Shown: positions 34,438 through 47,199 of the stretch, in pieces | Layout of the letters: every line of letters starts with the position of its first letter | Position numbering within the stretch: the stretch's first letter is position 1 | Assembly: GCA_950295325.1 (NCBI GenBank) | Contig: OX485804.1 | Coordinates: 19,840,001-19,904,000 of the forward strand | Reading direction: 5' to 3' | DNA: 64,000 bases | DNA from: Polytrichum commune | Lineage: Eukaryota > Streptophyta > Polytrichopsida > Polytrichales > Polytrichaceae | Translations under genes and position numbers: made by a program | The notes under the pieces: generated by a model | Database searches by the model: none | What the model was told of the DNA's origin: nothing | The model's input: the letters and a program-made list of their open reading frames with translations, nothing else

Positions 34438-34740
34438 ATTGAGCTTGGGAACTTCTTGGGAGCCACAAAAGGAACCACAAGGTTGGCAGGCTTGACATGA
34501 CTATATCCAGAGTCTTTGTTGAAAGCTTCTCTTGAGATCACGTAGATTGAGCTTGGAAACTTCTTGGGAGCTGCAAAGAAGACACGAGGTTGGTGGGCTT
34601 GGCATATCCATACCCCCAACATGTTTGTTGAAACTTTCTCTTGGGAACATGTAAGTTGAGCCTAGAAACTTCTTGGGAGTGCCAAGAAAACAACGAAACT
34701 AGTGGACTTTTGGCATGTTTGTAACCTTATCTAGTGTATT
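34438..34740. repeat. 108-bp tandem repeat, about 2.7 units
   Basis: The marker ACTTCTTGGGAG recurs at 34451, 34559 and 34668, a period of 108-109. Units also share GTTGAAA.CTTTCTCTTG. The first step is exactly 36 codons, and on the minus strand one frame stays open across two units (FAAPKKFPSSIYVISREAF, then VAPKKFPSSI). This could be a relic of a protein with 36-residue repeats, but no gene is supported. Confidence 0.75.
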
Positions 34741-34744
34741 TATT

Positions 34745-36100
34745 GGAACCGGAGACTTTCCAACTAACACAAGAAAGACAAGATGCACCTCCAAACGCTG
34801 AATGCTTGCTATCAATCAACAGGGAGAAGTGGCCACTAGTTATAGATGAACCGGTCGAGCTTGAAAAACATGGTTCAAATCCAAGACTTCAGGGAAGGTT
34901 ACCGATCTATGTAGTACATATGATGATAGTACCCCAACCCCTAAACCCTAAACCCAGACCCAGTTACTGTTCCAGTTACTGTTACATATGATGATTGTAC
35001 ATAGAATTTGAAGCTTACTCCACTGTGACTGCCTGAGTCGTTCAACAAGGTGCAAATCAACTAAGACACGCAGCAGTAAATACGTGGCTCTTGCAATGAG
35101 TGAATTCTATTCTTGTCCTTTCCTTTCCTTTCCTTTTCTAAGCTTTTCTTTGAGACCTATTCTATTAGTTGGAGAGTGTCATGATTTCCTCTGTGCATGC
35201 TTTAAGTGTCCCATTTTCATCTATCCGGTTATGTTCCATTATTAGCATACCCAAAACTCACCCTATTTGGGTCCTATTCACATTGATCGAACTCTATTCA
35301 CGAGAAGCAAACATGATCGTCCATTGGCATTGCAACATAAGGTATTTTACTAATTTTATTTATGTGTCAAGTCTTTTGAACACAATTTCTTATCCGAAAA
35401 AAAGGTTGATTGTTTGAGTATTTTGTGGGTTTTCACTCTAGAACTATGTGGAGAATATACATGGCAAGAGGAGAGCAGACAATGAGTTGCGAGACCTATG
35501 AAACATCCACCCACTCAAGTTGGTTAAAGCTTCTTCACCAATACCATGACATCTTCCTCCACTATTACTATAGTGGGAGCGGAGACTAGACAACATGCGC
35601 ATGCATGCACGCAAGGGGGGGGGGGGAGGTGGTGTCACTTTGTTGTAGAGCTATGAACTGCATCAATCAAAAGATAATTTTTTTGCATCAGGGCTATGAA
35701 GTAATGTGCATGTTCGTAAGATGCTCTAGGGTTTTGATGAATATCATTGGGAATTACATGGTATATTATCAAATGAATTGTTGGAACCCTAATCTTTTAT
35801 TCTAGTGGAATACCAATTTACCCCCCACCCTTGCATAACCATTACCACCACATCTCCCCTACGTTGGTCACATAAATTTAAAGAGACCAAAACTAAGCGA
35901 ACACTTTATTATTATATATGCATATAGAGGTCTTCTATCTTGGTCAAACCTATTTCATGCTTGAAAGCTAGGATTTCTCACAAGGACTTTCTTGAAAATA
36001 CTCCATGCTTTGCAATCACCTTTGCATGGTTACTTTAACACGCATACATTATTTTTATTTTTGATATCAACACACATTGCACAATATTACTTCATTTGAG
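34745..36100. other. Intergenic DNA, no gene seen
   Basis: Part of a family B repeat is at 34830-34905 (TAGTTATAGATGAACCGGTC). A G12 run is at 35615-35626. No coding signal. Confidence 0.4.
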
Positions 36101-36612
36101 TTTAACATAACATTATTTAGTGACATGGGTCCTTAGAATATAACAATGGGATGTTGGGAGCTTAGTTTGAATCTAAGTCTCCTTCCACAGATTTTTGAGC
36201 ATCCCACTGTTATACTCTGAGGGCCCACCAAATGAGCGATGAGTGTTGATTAACGCTATGAAGCTCCATATATTTTTAATAACATATCTAGTGTCACCAC
36301 CAAGGTCTACATACAATTTAGCTAGCTAAAGGAAAGGTAACATAATGAACATCAAATGATAACATTGTTCACATTATTTTGCACAAGTTGGGCTTGAGTT
36401 TAATCGTATTAATACCAAATACCTTTTTGTAAGAGGCACAATATCCCAATTAATGAGGGAGGGCTATTAGTGTGTGTGGGAAATTAGTGAAGGTGGTCCT
36501 AAATTTTATTTTCCTTATGAAAGTAGTGCCACCAAAATATCTAGGAAGACATTTTCATCCCAAAACTATTCACTAAAAATACTATTCATAACAAAAAAAT
36601 ATTCACTTAAAG

Positions 36613-37022
36613 CACGGGTAGATCACTCCATTGTCAAGTTGAACACCACGTGCGACCAAACAAAATCTCCTTTTGGTAAGTTGCACCACCAAAATGGGTC
36701 AAAATTTTATCAAAAAATTTTCATGAGTAGATATACATAGTACCTATGACATAGTCAAAAGTGGGAACTAAATTTGATGATTTGTGTTTTTCATAAAACA
36801 TACCATTTCTAACTAGAATGACACATAATTGAACTAAAAAAATTACTAAAAAAAATTAAGATGACTAAAAATTTCAAAAAAATATACAAAATATACTATC
36901 AATAGTTATGTATATGTAGAAAAAATATCATAAATTTTAAAATTATATATGGCATGTAATATAGGGGTAGCAAACTTTGTCCTCACGTGGTGTCAACTTG
37001 ACAATGAAGTGACCTCCCCGTG
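36613..37022. mobile_element. 410-bp MITE with long TIRs and an 8-bp target duplication
   Basis: The left TIR CACGGGTAGATCACTCCATT, then GTCAAGTTGAACACCACGTG, is matched in inverted orientation at the right end by CACGTGGTGTCAACTTGAC, then AATGAAGTGACCTCCCCGTG. The flanks ACTTAAAG at 36605-36612 and 37023-37030 are a perfect duplication. The interior is very AT-rich. A sister copy lies in PTC52 intron 5 (56618-57018). The size of the duplication suggests a hAT-like or Mutator-like origin. Confidence 0.88.
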
Positions 37023-37585
37023 ACTTAAAGTTTTAGCACTATTCGCTTTTTGCATGTAATTTTTATTACTACTCTACAAACACCTTAGAGCACGCATTGA
37101 TTTTCTTGAAAAGAATGGTAAATGAGCAAGAAATCATGGATTTGGTTTCACTCAGTAAAACATTCAACCCTAACTAATATTGAGACTAGTTAATATCAAA
37201 TATTGCCCTATCATAGTCACCTATCATGAGGTGACACTGTCCACGATAATAGGCCCATTTCACTCTTATTCATACAAAATGTTAGTGCTTTACAATTGAA
37301 AATTTGTAATTAAAGGAGTGACAAATTTAGAATATGGACCCTAAAACCATTTGCATTGACTAAATTTGGCTAAGTCACTCACATCTTAGCTTCCGTCTTG
37401 ATTGTCCTACCTAGCACAACTACTTATATACAATATGGGACCCTCCCGTTCCTCATACATGATAGGGTTTCAATTACATCCCCTATGGGACAAAACTCAA
37501 CCATTCGAATCGATTCACGTTAGCAAATGGGTGGACATGTCGATCAAACCAAATCTATTAGGAAAGAGAAAAAAAGCAATTGATT

Positions 37586-37609
37586 TATATATATATATAT
37601 ATATATATA
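37586..37609. repeat. (AT)12 microsatellite
   Basis: Uninterrupted AT run. Confidence 0.95.
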
Positions 37610-37619
37610 CGAGGGCGAT

Positions 37620-38980
37620 AGTTGTCAAAAGACTCAAAGGTCTTGAACATGTAAGGAAGATGTGTGAGTATATCTCACTTTAAAGGACACAATTTTAAGA
37701 AGACCGGGTGTTTTTTCTCGAGGGATAAGGTAATTCCCTCTCGTTATTTCAATTGACTTGTGCAATGAAAGTGTCTAGTTTGATGCAAGAAGATTACAAT
37801 GATAAAATATACGAATCCAATACAAGTAGAATAACCACATATCCCTAGATGTGTGCACCTCGTGGAGAGGTAAGTGTACCCTAAGGCGCTTCTAAGATAT
37901 GATCTCACAAAAGGAACTCCCTTCATCTAGATGTATTATAAATCCCTGAAAAGCTTCTATGTGTTCATCATAAGGCAATACTTGTCAACCCTCATGTCAT
38001 ACTTAATACATGTATAATGCACATTGTGTTACATAATGGAGACATTGTATTAGATAATGTGAGCTCTATCTCAAACTTAGCTAAGATAGAGGCAGTGTGG
38101 GAACACCACTTGAGCATGTTTAAGGGCTGGAGAATGAAATGTAGAGTGAATACAAAAGAGTAGAGTAGGGTAGAGTAGAGTAGAGTGGGTACATGGAGTG
38201 GAGAATGAAGCATAGGATGAATGTAAAAAAAGTAGAATAGAATAGAGCATAGGTGAAATACATAACTTATTTAATTCCCACTTTAAAGATAAGGCATATG
38301 GGATGGGAGTTATAGACAAGGAGAGGTAGGGTGGACATAGGGTGAAATGTAGGGTCAATATTGGATGGGACATAGCCTCTCATAGGAAAGTTGCTTTTAT
38401 CCTCTTGTTTTTGTCACTTTTTTTTTCCTTTGAAGAATTGTTGACATGCGACCCATTTTCTTGGGAAAGCTAGATGGACATGTGTACATCTTTCGTAGAT
38501 TCCCACCACCACCTCATCCTCCATTATATAACACAACATGCATTTAACTAATAGTACATGTTTACAACATGCGATGTAATCCACCTCTAAGACTAAAATC
38601 CACCATTTGTATCATAAGATCCGGCGATAGAAATGCACATACAATCTCCATCCATTCAAACTTCACACACGTGTCTAGATTCGATCAAAAACTTGGTTAT
38701 GACAACCTGAAACTGGGAATTGGGTCAAATTGAGTGGGGGGAAAAGGGAGGTGAAATCCCATGTACAAAAGTGGAAAGAAAGAAAACTCTATAACATTTC
38801 CAAATAGTTGAAATGTAAAGAAACGTCGAGACGATGTTGTGGGATGCTCCCCATACAACCCTAAACACAGACCGAATGGGTGATGGAATTACGGATATTG
38901 GTCTGACAAGCTGCCCAAAAGCAGGTGTGTAAGGAGCCGTAACAAGTCCGGTTGACCACTTGTGTGGTTTTAGCCTGCTA
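37620..38980. other. Intergenic DNA with TAGAG-type minisatellite, no gene seen
   Basis: Between about 38128 and 38252 a GGAGAATGAA unit followed by GTAGAGTAG-type repeats occurs twice, a short minisatellite. Open frames here follow from the repeats. No gene is supported. Confidence 0.45.
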
Positions 38981-38984
38981 TTGC

Positions 38985-39494
38985 GGGCCACTTCACACAC
39001 GAGCCAAGAGCCGTGACCATGAAATTGTGAAAGCCCAAATGAAAGTGTCCAATGCCCGTCCCAACACACCTCCAACATCATCATGTAGTGTGGTCACGGA
39101 TCCTCAAGTGTAGTGTGAAGTCATATGTGACCAGACCCTCCACCAAATGCTACTTCAATGAAACTCTATTCATGTTGGTCCTCACACATGATGAAATAGA
39201 ATAAATCAACGGTTGTGAACGTTCGGAGTGCCATGGTCTCCCAACGGTTTTGTGTTAGGCCTACCTCCAAGAGATGGTTTTTGAAAATAGTCCAAGTGAC
39301 CGTGAAACATGATCCCTTTGATGCCATGTAGGAATCCATGTAGACTTTACGTCCATCTTTCAGTCACATATTCCGTTGGTCCCTTTTGCGTAGTGGGAGG
39401 CGAACTTGGACCGGCTCCGCCTTTTCCACCAATGAGAGTGCTTGATTAGCAGAGTAATGGTCACGGGCTCTCAGTCTCGTGTGTGAAGTGGCCC
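38985..39494. mobile_element. 510-bp TIR element, same family as 18600-19098
   Basis: The termini GGGCCACTTCACACACGAG and CTCGTGTGTGAAGTGGCCC match the family. The interior follows the 18600 copy throughout (CCGTGACCATGAAATTGTGA, CCTCCAAGAGATGGTTTTTG). No clear target duplication is visible. Confidence 0.85.
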
Positions 39495-39517
39495 TGAGTC
39501 TTCTCCTGCCCTAACAA

Positions 39518-39520
<3 letters not shown>

Positions 39521-39550
<30 letters not shown>
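39521..39550. repeat. (TC)15 microsatellite
   Basis: It lies between two elements of the same TIR family. Confidence 0.95.
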
Positions 39551-39554
<4 letters not shown>

Positions 39555-39698
39555 TCCAGACCCTCGAGCAGCACAGATTCTAGTTGCCAGGCTTTACTCT
39601 CACACCTACTGAGCCAGTCTAAGTTAGAAGGCCAGGAAAGACGGCCTCCACGGATTCACACTGGCAACACAGGCCTGCTGTAAGGCGAAGAAAGTAAG

Positions 39699-40197
39699 GG
39701 GCCCCTTCCCACACGAGCCAAGAGCCGTGACCATGAGACCGTGAGAGCCCAAAAGAAAATTGTCCCAAGGCCGCCGTCCCAACACACCTCCAATGTCATG
39801 TAGTGTGCTCATGGATCTGCAAGTGTAGTGTGAAGTCGTATGTGATGGGGCCCTCAACCAAATGCTATTTCAATGAAATCTCTAGTCACGCGGGGTCTGC
39901 ACATATGGTAGAAATAGAATAAAACCAACGGTTGTGAGCATTCGGAGTGCCATGGTCTCCTGGTTTTGTGTTGAGGCCTACCTCCAAGAGGTAGTTCTTG
40001 AAAATAGTCCAAGTAACTGTGAAACATGATCCATTTGATGGCATGTAGGAATCTAGGGAGACTTTACTACCATCTTGCATTCACATACGCCGTTGGTCCT
40101 TTTAGTGTAGTGTGGAGCGAACTTGGACCGGTTCCACCCATGAGAGTGCTTGAAGTGTAATGGTCACGGGCTCTCAGTCTCGTGTGTGAAGTGGCCC
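39699..40197. mobile_element. TIR element, same family, adjacent direct copy
   Basis: The left end is altered (GGCCCCTTCCCACACGAGCC). The right end CTCGTGTGTGAAGTGGCCC is intact. It has the same orientation as 38985-39494, about 200 bases away. The right end abuts a family B repeat. Confidence 0.82.
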
Positions 40198-40370
40198 TAA
40201 GCGGTTGAAGAGTCAAGACTTTGGGATATTAACCAATCGTATTAGAGGAAGCTTTGGAATATACCTAGATTTAATAAAGGAAAACCGAATGATCACACCA
40301 TGTAACTGGTCGGACTTGGAAACACGAGGATTTTGACCGGTTATGCCCAAACTCTACATGGACACCGCAT
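40198..40370 (+). repeat. Dispersed repeat family B, partial copy
   Basis: It contains AAGCGGTTGAAGAGTCAAG, CCATGTAACTGGTCGGACTTG and TTATGCCCAAACTCTACATG followed by GACACCGCA. Confidence 0.65.
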
Positions 40371-40648
40371 GGTTCCAAGGATATACTGCTACAAATTTTG
40401 AAGGAGTAAAGTCTAAGGGAAATACACATTCAATCTAGAGGTTAATCCATAATCGTTCATCTAAATGTTAATTATTGGCTACAACAATTATCAAAACTCT
40501 AATGAGGGTAATCAATCACAAGCCACCACCGCATAAAACGTTAACTATGTTTGCCTAAAAAAAATATAGATCTCATCCATGTTAGCATTACATGTACCCT
40601 AGTGAGCGGTTAAATGAACTTGGTCAACTATGAATGCCTCGACCTTAA

Positions 40649-40995
40649 GGGCCACTCACAAATGAGATTGAAGGCCCATGACCATTGCATTTGAATTTCT
40701 CTCATTGGTCCAAAAAGGCCAAGACCGCCAAGTTCACGTCACACTTGAAGATGAAGGCCTAAGGGTCCAAAACAATCATCATAAATGACAAGTCTACATG
40801 GATTCCTACATAATAAACTATAACTAATGCTTCATAATATGTTGGCATTTGCTTCAGGCTTACCTCCACGAGGTAAGCCCTATACAAATTATGGCAAATC
40901 ATGTTAGTGATACGGCCTTTAGATGAGAATCAAGGACCCTCAAAGTTACATGGTCACGGTTATGTGGTCACGGCCCTCGGCTCGTGTGTGTGTCA
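40649..40995. mobile_element. Decayed member of the GGGCCACTTCACACACGAG family
   Basis: It begins GGGCCACTCACAAATGAGA and ends TGGTCACGGCCCTCGGCTCGTGTGTG. It is shorter and more diverged than the other copies. Confidence 0.5.
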
Positions 40996-41099
40996 ATGAA
41001 CGGGTAGTGCCGGCAATTAGTTACAAGCTAGCCGGTTGATTTTGAGAATTTCCGAATGCAGTTGGAAAGTTTAGGAAGGGGTTCCGGAAGAAAATCAAG

Positions 41100-44000
41100 G
41101 GTTACGGAAATGGGCCGATTAGAAGAATAAAAATGCCGGCATTAAGGCAAGCCGCCTAGGGTATCCACAGCAAATTACCGATTGAAAATTTATTTTCATG
41201 GCGGGAAGCCGACCAAATATATATATATATATAGGTAATTCTTTCAATACTATGCATAGTTGGAGACTATGCCTTGTTGGCTTGTGATTTAGGGTTACTT
41301 GCTTCCCGCCACAACTTCCATTCTGCAGCGGTGGAGCTTGCATTTTCGTTTGCATTATGAGTTTTTGAGTTCTAGAATTGTTGGATTGTTGAGTGACAAT
41401 AGCTTCAAGAGGTTTTCGTTGTTGTTGCTCTCTGAAACTGTGAGGAGATCTGCGAAACTGTGAGGTATTGTACTTACAGTGAGACAAAAATATTGTTTGA
41501 GGGAGTGCCGGCAGTGCACAACACTCGTCCACTTCATCGCATCTTGTGTTATCACACTCGTCCACTTCATTGCATCTCCCAAGCTTCAGGTAACTTGCCA
41601 TTTTGCAGTGTTATCACACTCGTGTGGACATCTTGTGAGATCACTTGTTTGAGGGAGTGCCGGGTAGTGCCGACAGATACAAGCTAGGAGGAGGAAGGAT
41701 TGAGTGCACATAGTTCCCCTAACCATTGTTCATTCCATTTCAGGTATCCTTATAGGAGAAAAAAGACGGAGAAGGAGAAGGAGAAGGCGCGTGCTAGTGC
41801 TTGTGCTCAAGTACGCTCTTTCATTTTTTCTTTGTTTCTATTCTGCATACTTAGTTGCGATGGCGGGAACCTTATGTCGAACCTCCGGGTGATCTATCTT
41901 GAAGCGGAGATGGTTTCTTCTGGTCTCGGAACAAACGCGAGCTAACCTTGTACCAACTCTGTCGGAAGCCCTCACAAAGCTCCTCCATGCTAGTTCACCT
42001 TGTTCAATCTTGTTGTCAAGATGCTTAATCTATACTCCGCCTGTAATCCGAATAAATGACAATGACACATCCACCACCAAAACATAAAACCATCCCCACT
42101 TTAGACCTTTCGGAAATTGCATAAATGGAAAAACAAATGTCGGCTAATTGCCTAAACACATTAGGAAATGGAGACTATCAACCAATAAATTTTGCACTCT
42201 CTAGGCCCACTTCCGGGTAAGAATTGAAAAATCCGAGCCACCTCCATAAAGCTCGGCAATTAGCCGCTTTCTCTACAGAACTCCCCGGACTCTGGTGTGT
42301 GTGTTGAAGTGTGGCCCTAAGTTGAGGTACGTACACAAGTTATTCTTAATTTGCAAGAAGGACAAGGCCGTCAAAGCTTGGGATCGCGTGTATTGAAGCA
42401 CATGGGGGCCCAGTTAGTTATTGAGACCGTGTTAATGGCCCCTTAAGTTCAGGACAACCCCTATACATAAAATCGCATGTCTTCACATGGTCAAATGTGA
42501 AATGAGAAGGACAATCATACATGTGCCCAAATCATTTTCTAGAAAATTTCATTAAATACTCCGCCATGTTTCACCCAACCATTGACGACGATATGTGATT
42601 TATGTACCGGAAATTAAAAGTTAAATAATAATTGGTATATTTATTTAAAACTGATGATTTGTATTGTCAAATGTGTATTAATTTAAGTTTGTATGTTGAG
42701 ACTCTTTATAAGTTGTTAGTTTGAATATTGTCATGTATCATGGAGGGAAGGGGGGGGGGGGGGGGAGTGACAATTGTCTCTGCATGTTCACTATAAAGAA
42801 TCGCTCTCATAATAATAATAAACAACGTGTTTTGCTATATTATTCTGTACGGACTCAAATGAAAGACCTTAGGGGTATAAATGATCATTTAACATCATTG
42901 GGGTCCCATGTCAAATTAAAGATGTATTACATAAGGTAGTTTAATTGAAATGCTTGTTTTTGGAGTGAACATGCAAAAGCAAGTCGTACAAGATGACTTC
43001 AAGCCTGGGGGGTGGACTCTTCATTGGAAACCTAACTGACGTGTGTGGGTCACTATGCAATTCAACCCCCATACGCAGAAGAAGTTTATGGAGAAAAACA
43101 AGAGTATACATACTAACAACATGCTAGACTCGTGTATAGACTCATGTATTTATACTAAGATTTTCAATTTAAGGCGATAAATGCCTCCACTACATATACA
43201 ATATATAATTCAAGAATTAAATATACCTTTATTACATGTAAAATCCATGTGTCACTTTCTAACGAGAAAGTCATGGATTTATTTATTTATTATTATTTTC
43301 TCATCCATAGCATGTAACACACAAATTGCGTCAAACAAACAAAGACAAGGGCACAATAACTTAGCCACAATCTGGAGAGAAAAACTTAAGGAAACCCATG
43401 AGCACTCCAAGAGCCTCTAACTTGTCCAAAGACCCAAATGCAAACCCTAACATGAATGGATCAGGGAGTCATTGAGGACTATTACCATGTGACATAGTGG
43501 ATGAATAATATGAATTAGATGAAACTAACACATCTATTGTCAAATTTTCTTAAAAATTTTAGGGCCCCCTTTTGTACATCTACCTTTACTTCAATATTCT
43601 TAATAGCCATTTTAAATGTACACACTAGAGAAAGTTAATACCTCTCCTTATGTATATTATGTACACTAAATCCTCAAATTGCCCCATCTTACACTCACAT
43701 TAGTTTGTATGTGGTATGAAGAGTCCACCCCTGGGGATTAAAATCTACATCCATATTATTGGAACTAGCAACATCCTTGTTGTTTTTCATCAAATATTTT
43801 TGGAAACATTTAAGTTACAAGTAAAATAATGCTAGTTGATTTGGCTCCTCGAGTGGGATTCGAAGATGGGTAATATTAATTACCTTGCAAACCCTTGGTA
43901 TTTGTTGTTCATGTATGTACTTACTCTTGCTCAAACCCCTACACGCCTTCAATCTTTGTTCACGACCTATTTTATGTTGAAAACCAAAAAAAGAAAATGT

Positions 44001-45200
44001 TGCTATGTATTGAGCTTCGACCTCCAAAATTAATCAGATACTACAATTGTTTATACAACACAACACAACACAACACCAAGATGGATCCCTTTCAAATGAG
44101 TATAAGAACAATGTTGGGTACATTATGATAAGAGATCTCAAAGAAGAAGTTATAGAATGTGGAAGTTGGCGAATTTGAAACATTTTTATCTTAGGATCTA
44201 ACTATGTCAACAACAACACTTAAAGCTTGATAACCAAGTCATTGCAAGCATGCTTTCAGGAAATCAAGAATTATGCTACATGTTTGTCTGAGATAAAGAT
44301 GCAAGGTTTTTTTTTTTTTTTTTTTAATTTTTTTAATAAGAAGCCTTGGCTCTCAAGTCAAGGGCTTCACATTAATTCTATGCTTGCAATGTAACAAATG
44401 CCCATTTTATGTCATTGATCTCAAATACTTCAACAATTCCACTCCACTTTGGTTCTCACCCGTTCTCAAGAAAGATAGTGTAGTGGTCATATCATGTGAT
44501 TACCATTTTGGCAACGATGACCCATGCAATTTTTTTTTCACAATATGTGGTTTATCTACAAGTATAACCACAAGAACAATATGTACTAGTCCAAAGGTCT
44601 CTCTCCACTTGAAGTTAGAGACAAGGTTCTTAGTAGTACCAATTCTCTTTTTAGCTACAAAGAAATCACACATGTACATGGTATTAGCTCCGAACCTAGT
44701 CGAGACATAATTGGCCTTCGATAATATTGAGGATATTATTCCATCATTCACATGCCAATTGATAAAATAGAATAAATAAACATAGTGAATGATGATTACC
44801 AGTCTACTAGAATAGGGGTAGAATAATTCTTGTGTGGACCCAAAATAGTTAATTGTAAAAGTGGTGGCTTGAAAAGGATGCAATGATTGTTCAGATAGGT
44901 GTTGTTTCACACCACTTGCGATCACCTTTGGGTGTTGTTAAGTTAATTGTTTTGTGTGCATTCGAATGCAAAGTAGGATATTTTGATGCTCAAATTAGGA
45001 AAACTCTACAATACAAGTAGGGAGGGTTTGACTTTCTTGCCTCTTTGGGAAATGTAACCAATTATTTACATGGAATAAAATTATGAAACAACTTGCATAC
45101 CTCATCATTTCCTCTACTCCATCTCTGAAAAAATATTGCAAATATTGCAAGCTACTCTATCTGTCCAAATCAATTGTTTTCCGTATATCTACCATCTTAA
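41100..45200. other. Intergenic DNA, no gene supported
   Basis: A short AT run is at 41217-41233 and a G16 run at 42750-42765. The frame at 41119-41601 (minus, 160 codons) is low-complexity with no motif. Overlapping frames on both strands at 44384-44925 likewise show no domain. AACAC repeats occur near 44055-44075. Confidence 0.4.
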
Positions 45201-45372
45201 ATTTGGGGTCTCCGACTCTTACATCATAACATTGCTCAACGACTTTCAATGGGATAGCTCAATTTGTATTTGAGTCTCCATGTACAAATTTTCAGGCATC
45301 CGATTTTTATATTTTAAGGGTCCACAAAGCAAGAGATGAACACTGAGAAATATTATGGTAGCTCCAAACTAC

Positions 45373-45712
45373 ACTAAATAGGTAGATTAGTGTTGGAAAC
45401 ACTAATAGTCAACGAAAACGCTAAATGTAAATTGTCTCTATAGTGTTAGAACACTAAATGTCAACTCTAACACTATTTGTACCAAGTAGTAACTTTAAAT
45501 ATTTACATGAGCGCATTTAGTGTTAGATGATATTTTGTAAGTCTTGGAATGAAGAATTGAAGGAAGAAGAATATGAGAACCTCGTAAAAGGTATAATTTG
45601 TTCAAACCCTATTCAAACACTAATTGTAATATCAGTTGAAAATTAATGTTTTAGGTAACTATTGCATCTAACACTAATCTTCATCTAACACTAATCTACC
45701 TATTTAGTGTAG
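45373..45712. mobile_element. 340-bp element with CACTA-like terminal inverted repeats
   Basis: The left end CACTAAATAGGTAGATTAGTGTT and the right end AACACTAATCTACCTATTTAGTG are perfect inverted repeats. Flanking TA on both sides is the only possible duplication. The CACTA start recalls CACTA/EnSpm elements, but a 3-bp duplication is not seen. A related fragment lies at 49100-49215. Confidence 0.75.
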
Positions 45713-46667
45713 CCGAAATTGCATGCATGGATTAGTTGAGGGTTGCCCAACTCTAGTATTTGGTAATGTTGACACTTGGTGGCAATCTACGTGGATGGAA
45801 GGTGTCTACTGGTGTAGGGTGGTGACCACTACCATATGGGCCCAAATAACATATAAAAATCTCGTACTCCAAGCATGTAGGATTTCTTGGTATTGCTTGT
45901 TTTGGGAGGCAGTTCCATGTGGTGCCCAAATATAGAAGCTACTTTCAAGAGCCAATATCTTTCACATATAATCTCCAATTTGGGTGCGATTTTTTCCTCC
46001 ACAGACAAGGTGACAATTGTGCACAACTTGACCATATGGATTTGGAAGAAGAAAAAACTAGTGCACATGTTGCTTGCTCCTTGAAAAAGGAAAGTCTCCT
46101 AAAATGACTTCATTTGGCCCCTCCAACTTTGAGGGTGATGAACTTCATCTAATTTGCTAAAAAAACCCAAATTTCTGGGAGTAACTCATTTGTCATCTAC
46201 ATAACATATTATTGTAAAGTTTCCCATTTTAAAAATTTTGTGGCATGACCGAAGTGGTCATGAAATGAATTTTCTTAGAGTTTCTCTAATTGCCCTTGGA
46301 TTCAAGCCCTGTTCATATGTCAATGTGGTCCAGTTGACTTCAAAGATTCATAAAAAGAATATATGGTAGTCTAATACACATGTACATAATTGGATTTAGG
46401 AGGAAAAAAAGAGAGTCTATTTTGCTACATAACAAAGATTTTTAACATTGGTGTTGGAAATGCCCAAAAATGGAATGTGAAGACCTAAGCATTTAGGGGT
46501 TAATGTGGTTGCCAGAATGGATACCAAAAAGACATGTAATAGAGATTGGACTGCATGTTAGTACGGGTGAGTTTCCATGTGGGCCGCTCGCCCACCATAA
46601 TCTAGTGGGCATAAAGACAATCTTGCCCAAATGTAGATGGAATATGGTGGGGTAGGGTTCATATGTG

Positions 46668-47195
46668 CCAACTACACTATTTTGTCTACTTAGAGTGGGC
46701 TACCGTTCGGAGTTACATGTTGCTATACCTTTTGACTAACATTATTGTTTGTAACCAACTAAGTTCTATCATATTCTTTGTTGTGCATGCTCATTGCGCT
46801 AAATATGATATTTAGTGTCATATGGTAATTTATGTGAGTATGGTAACTTTTCGGATGACACTTCTTATGAATAAGTGAACAAATATTGTCATGTAGGATC
46901 AAAATTTGGATGAGAATTCGCTAAATAAGTGACAGTAATTGCAACATTGTAAATCTCTAATCCCCCAAAGCTTTTTACAAGGAATGACAAATAATGTTGG
47001 TTTAACATTTAGTGTCGGTGACACTACACTGTAGTTTACTATTTGTATTGAGCAAGATCATTAGCATTGATGAAACTTATTACCATATTTAGTGTACTTA
47101 TGTTGTTTGGGTAAAATATGATACTCTCAATAGAATGTTATAGCAATGAGTAAATCCAAATGGTAACCTACACTAACTAAACAAAATAGTGTGGC
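46668..47195. mobile_element. Inverted-repeat element of about 530 bp (CACTATTTTGT ends)
   Basis: The left end CTACACTATTTTGTCTA, then GAGTTACATGTTGCTATACC, is an inverted match to the right end (AATGTTATAGCAATGAGTAA, then ACTAAACAAAATAGTG). It is related to 9048-9245 and 48222-48425. Confidence 0.65.
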
Positions 47196-47199
47196 TACT

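Noticed and set aside
41119-41601. 160-codon minus-strand frame as a gene
   Set aside because: Low complexity, no domain, and overlaps another frame of similar quality on the same strand.
44384-44925. Opposed frames of 108 and 141 codons as genes
   Set aside because: They overlap on opposite strands in AT-rich DNA, and neither shows motifs, splice context or biased composition.
45723-46107. Transposase fragment on either strand
   Set aside because: Several overlapping short frames contain Trp-rich stretches but no recognisable transposase or zinc-finger motif.
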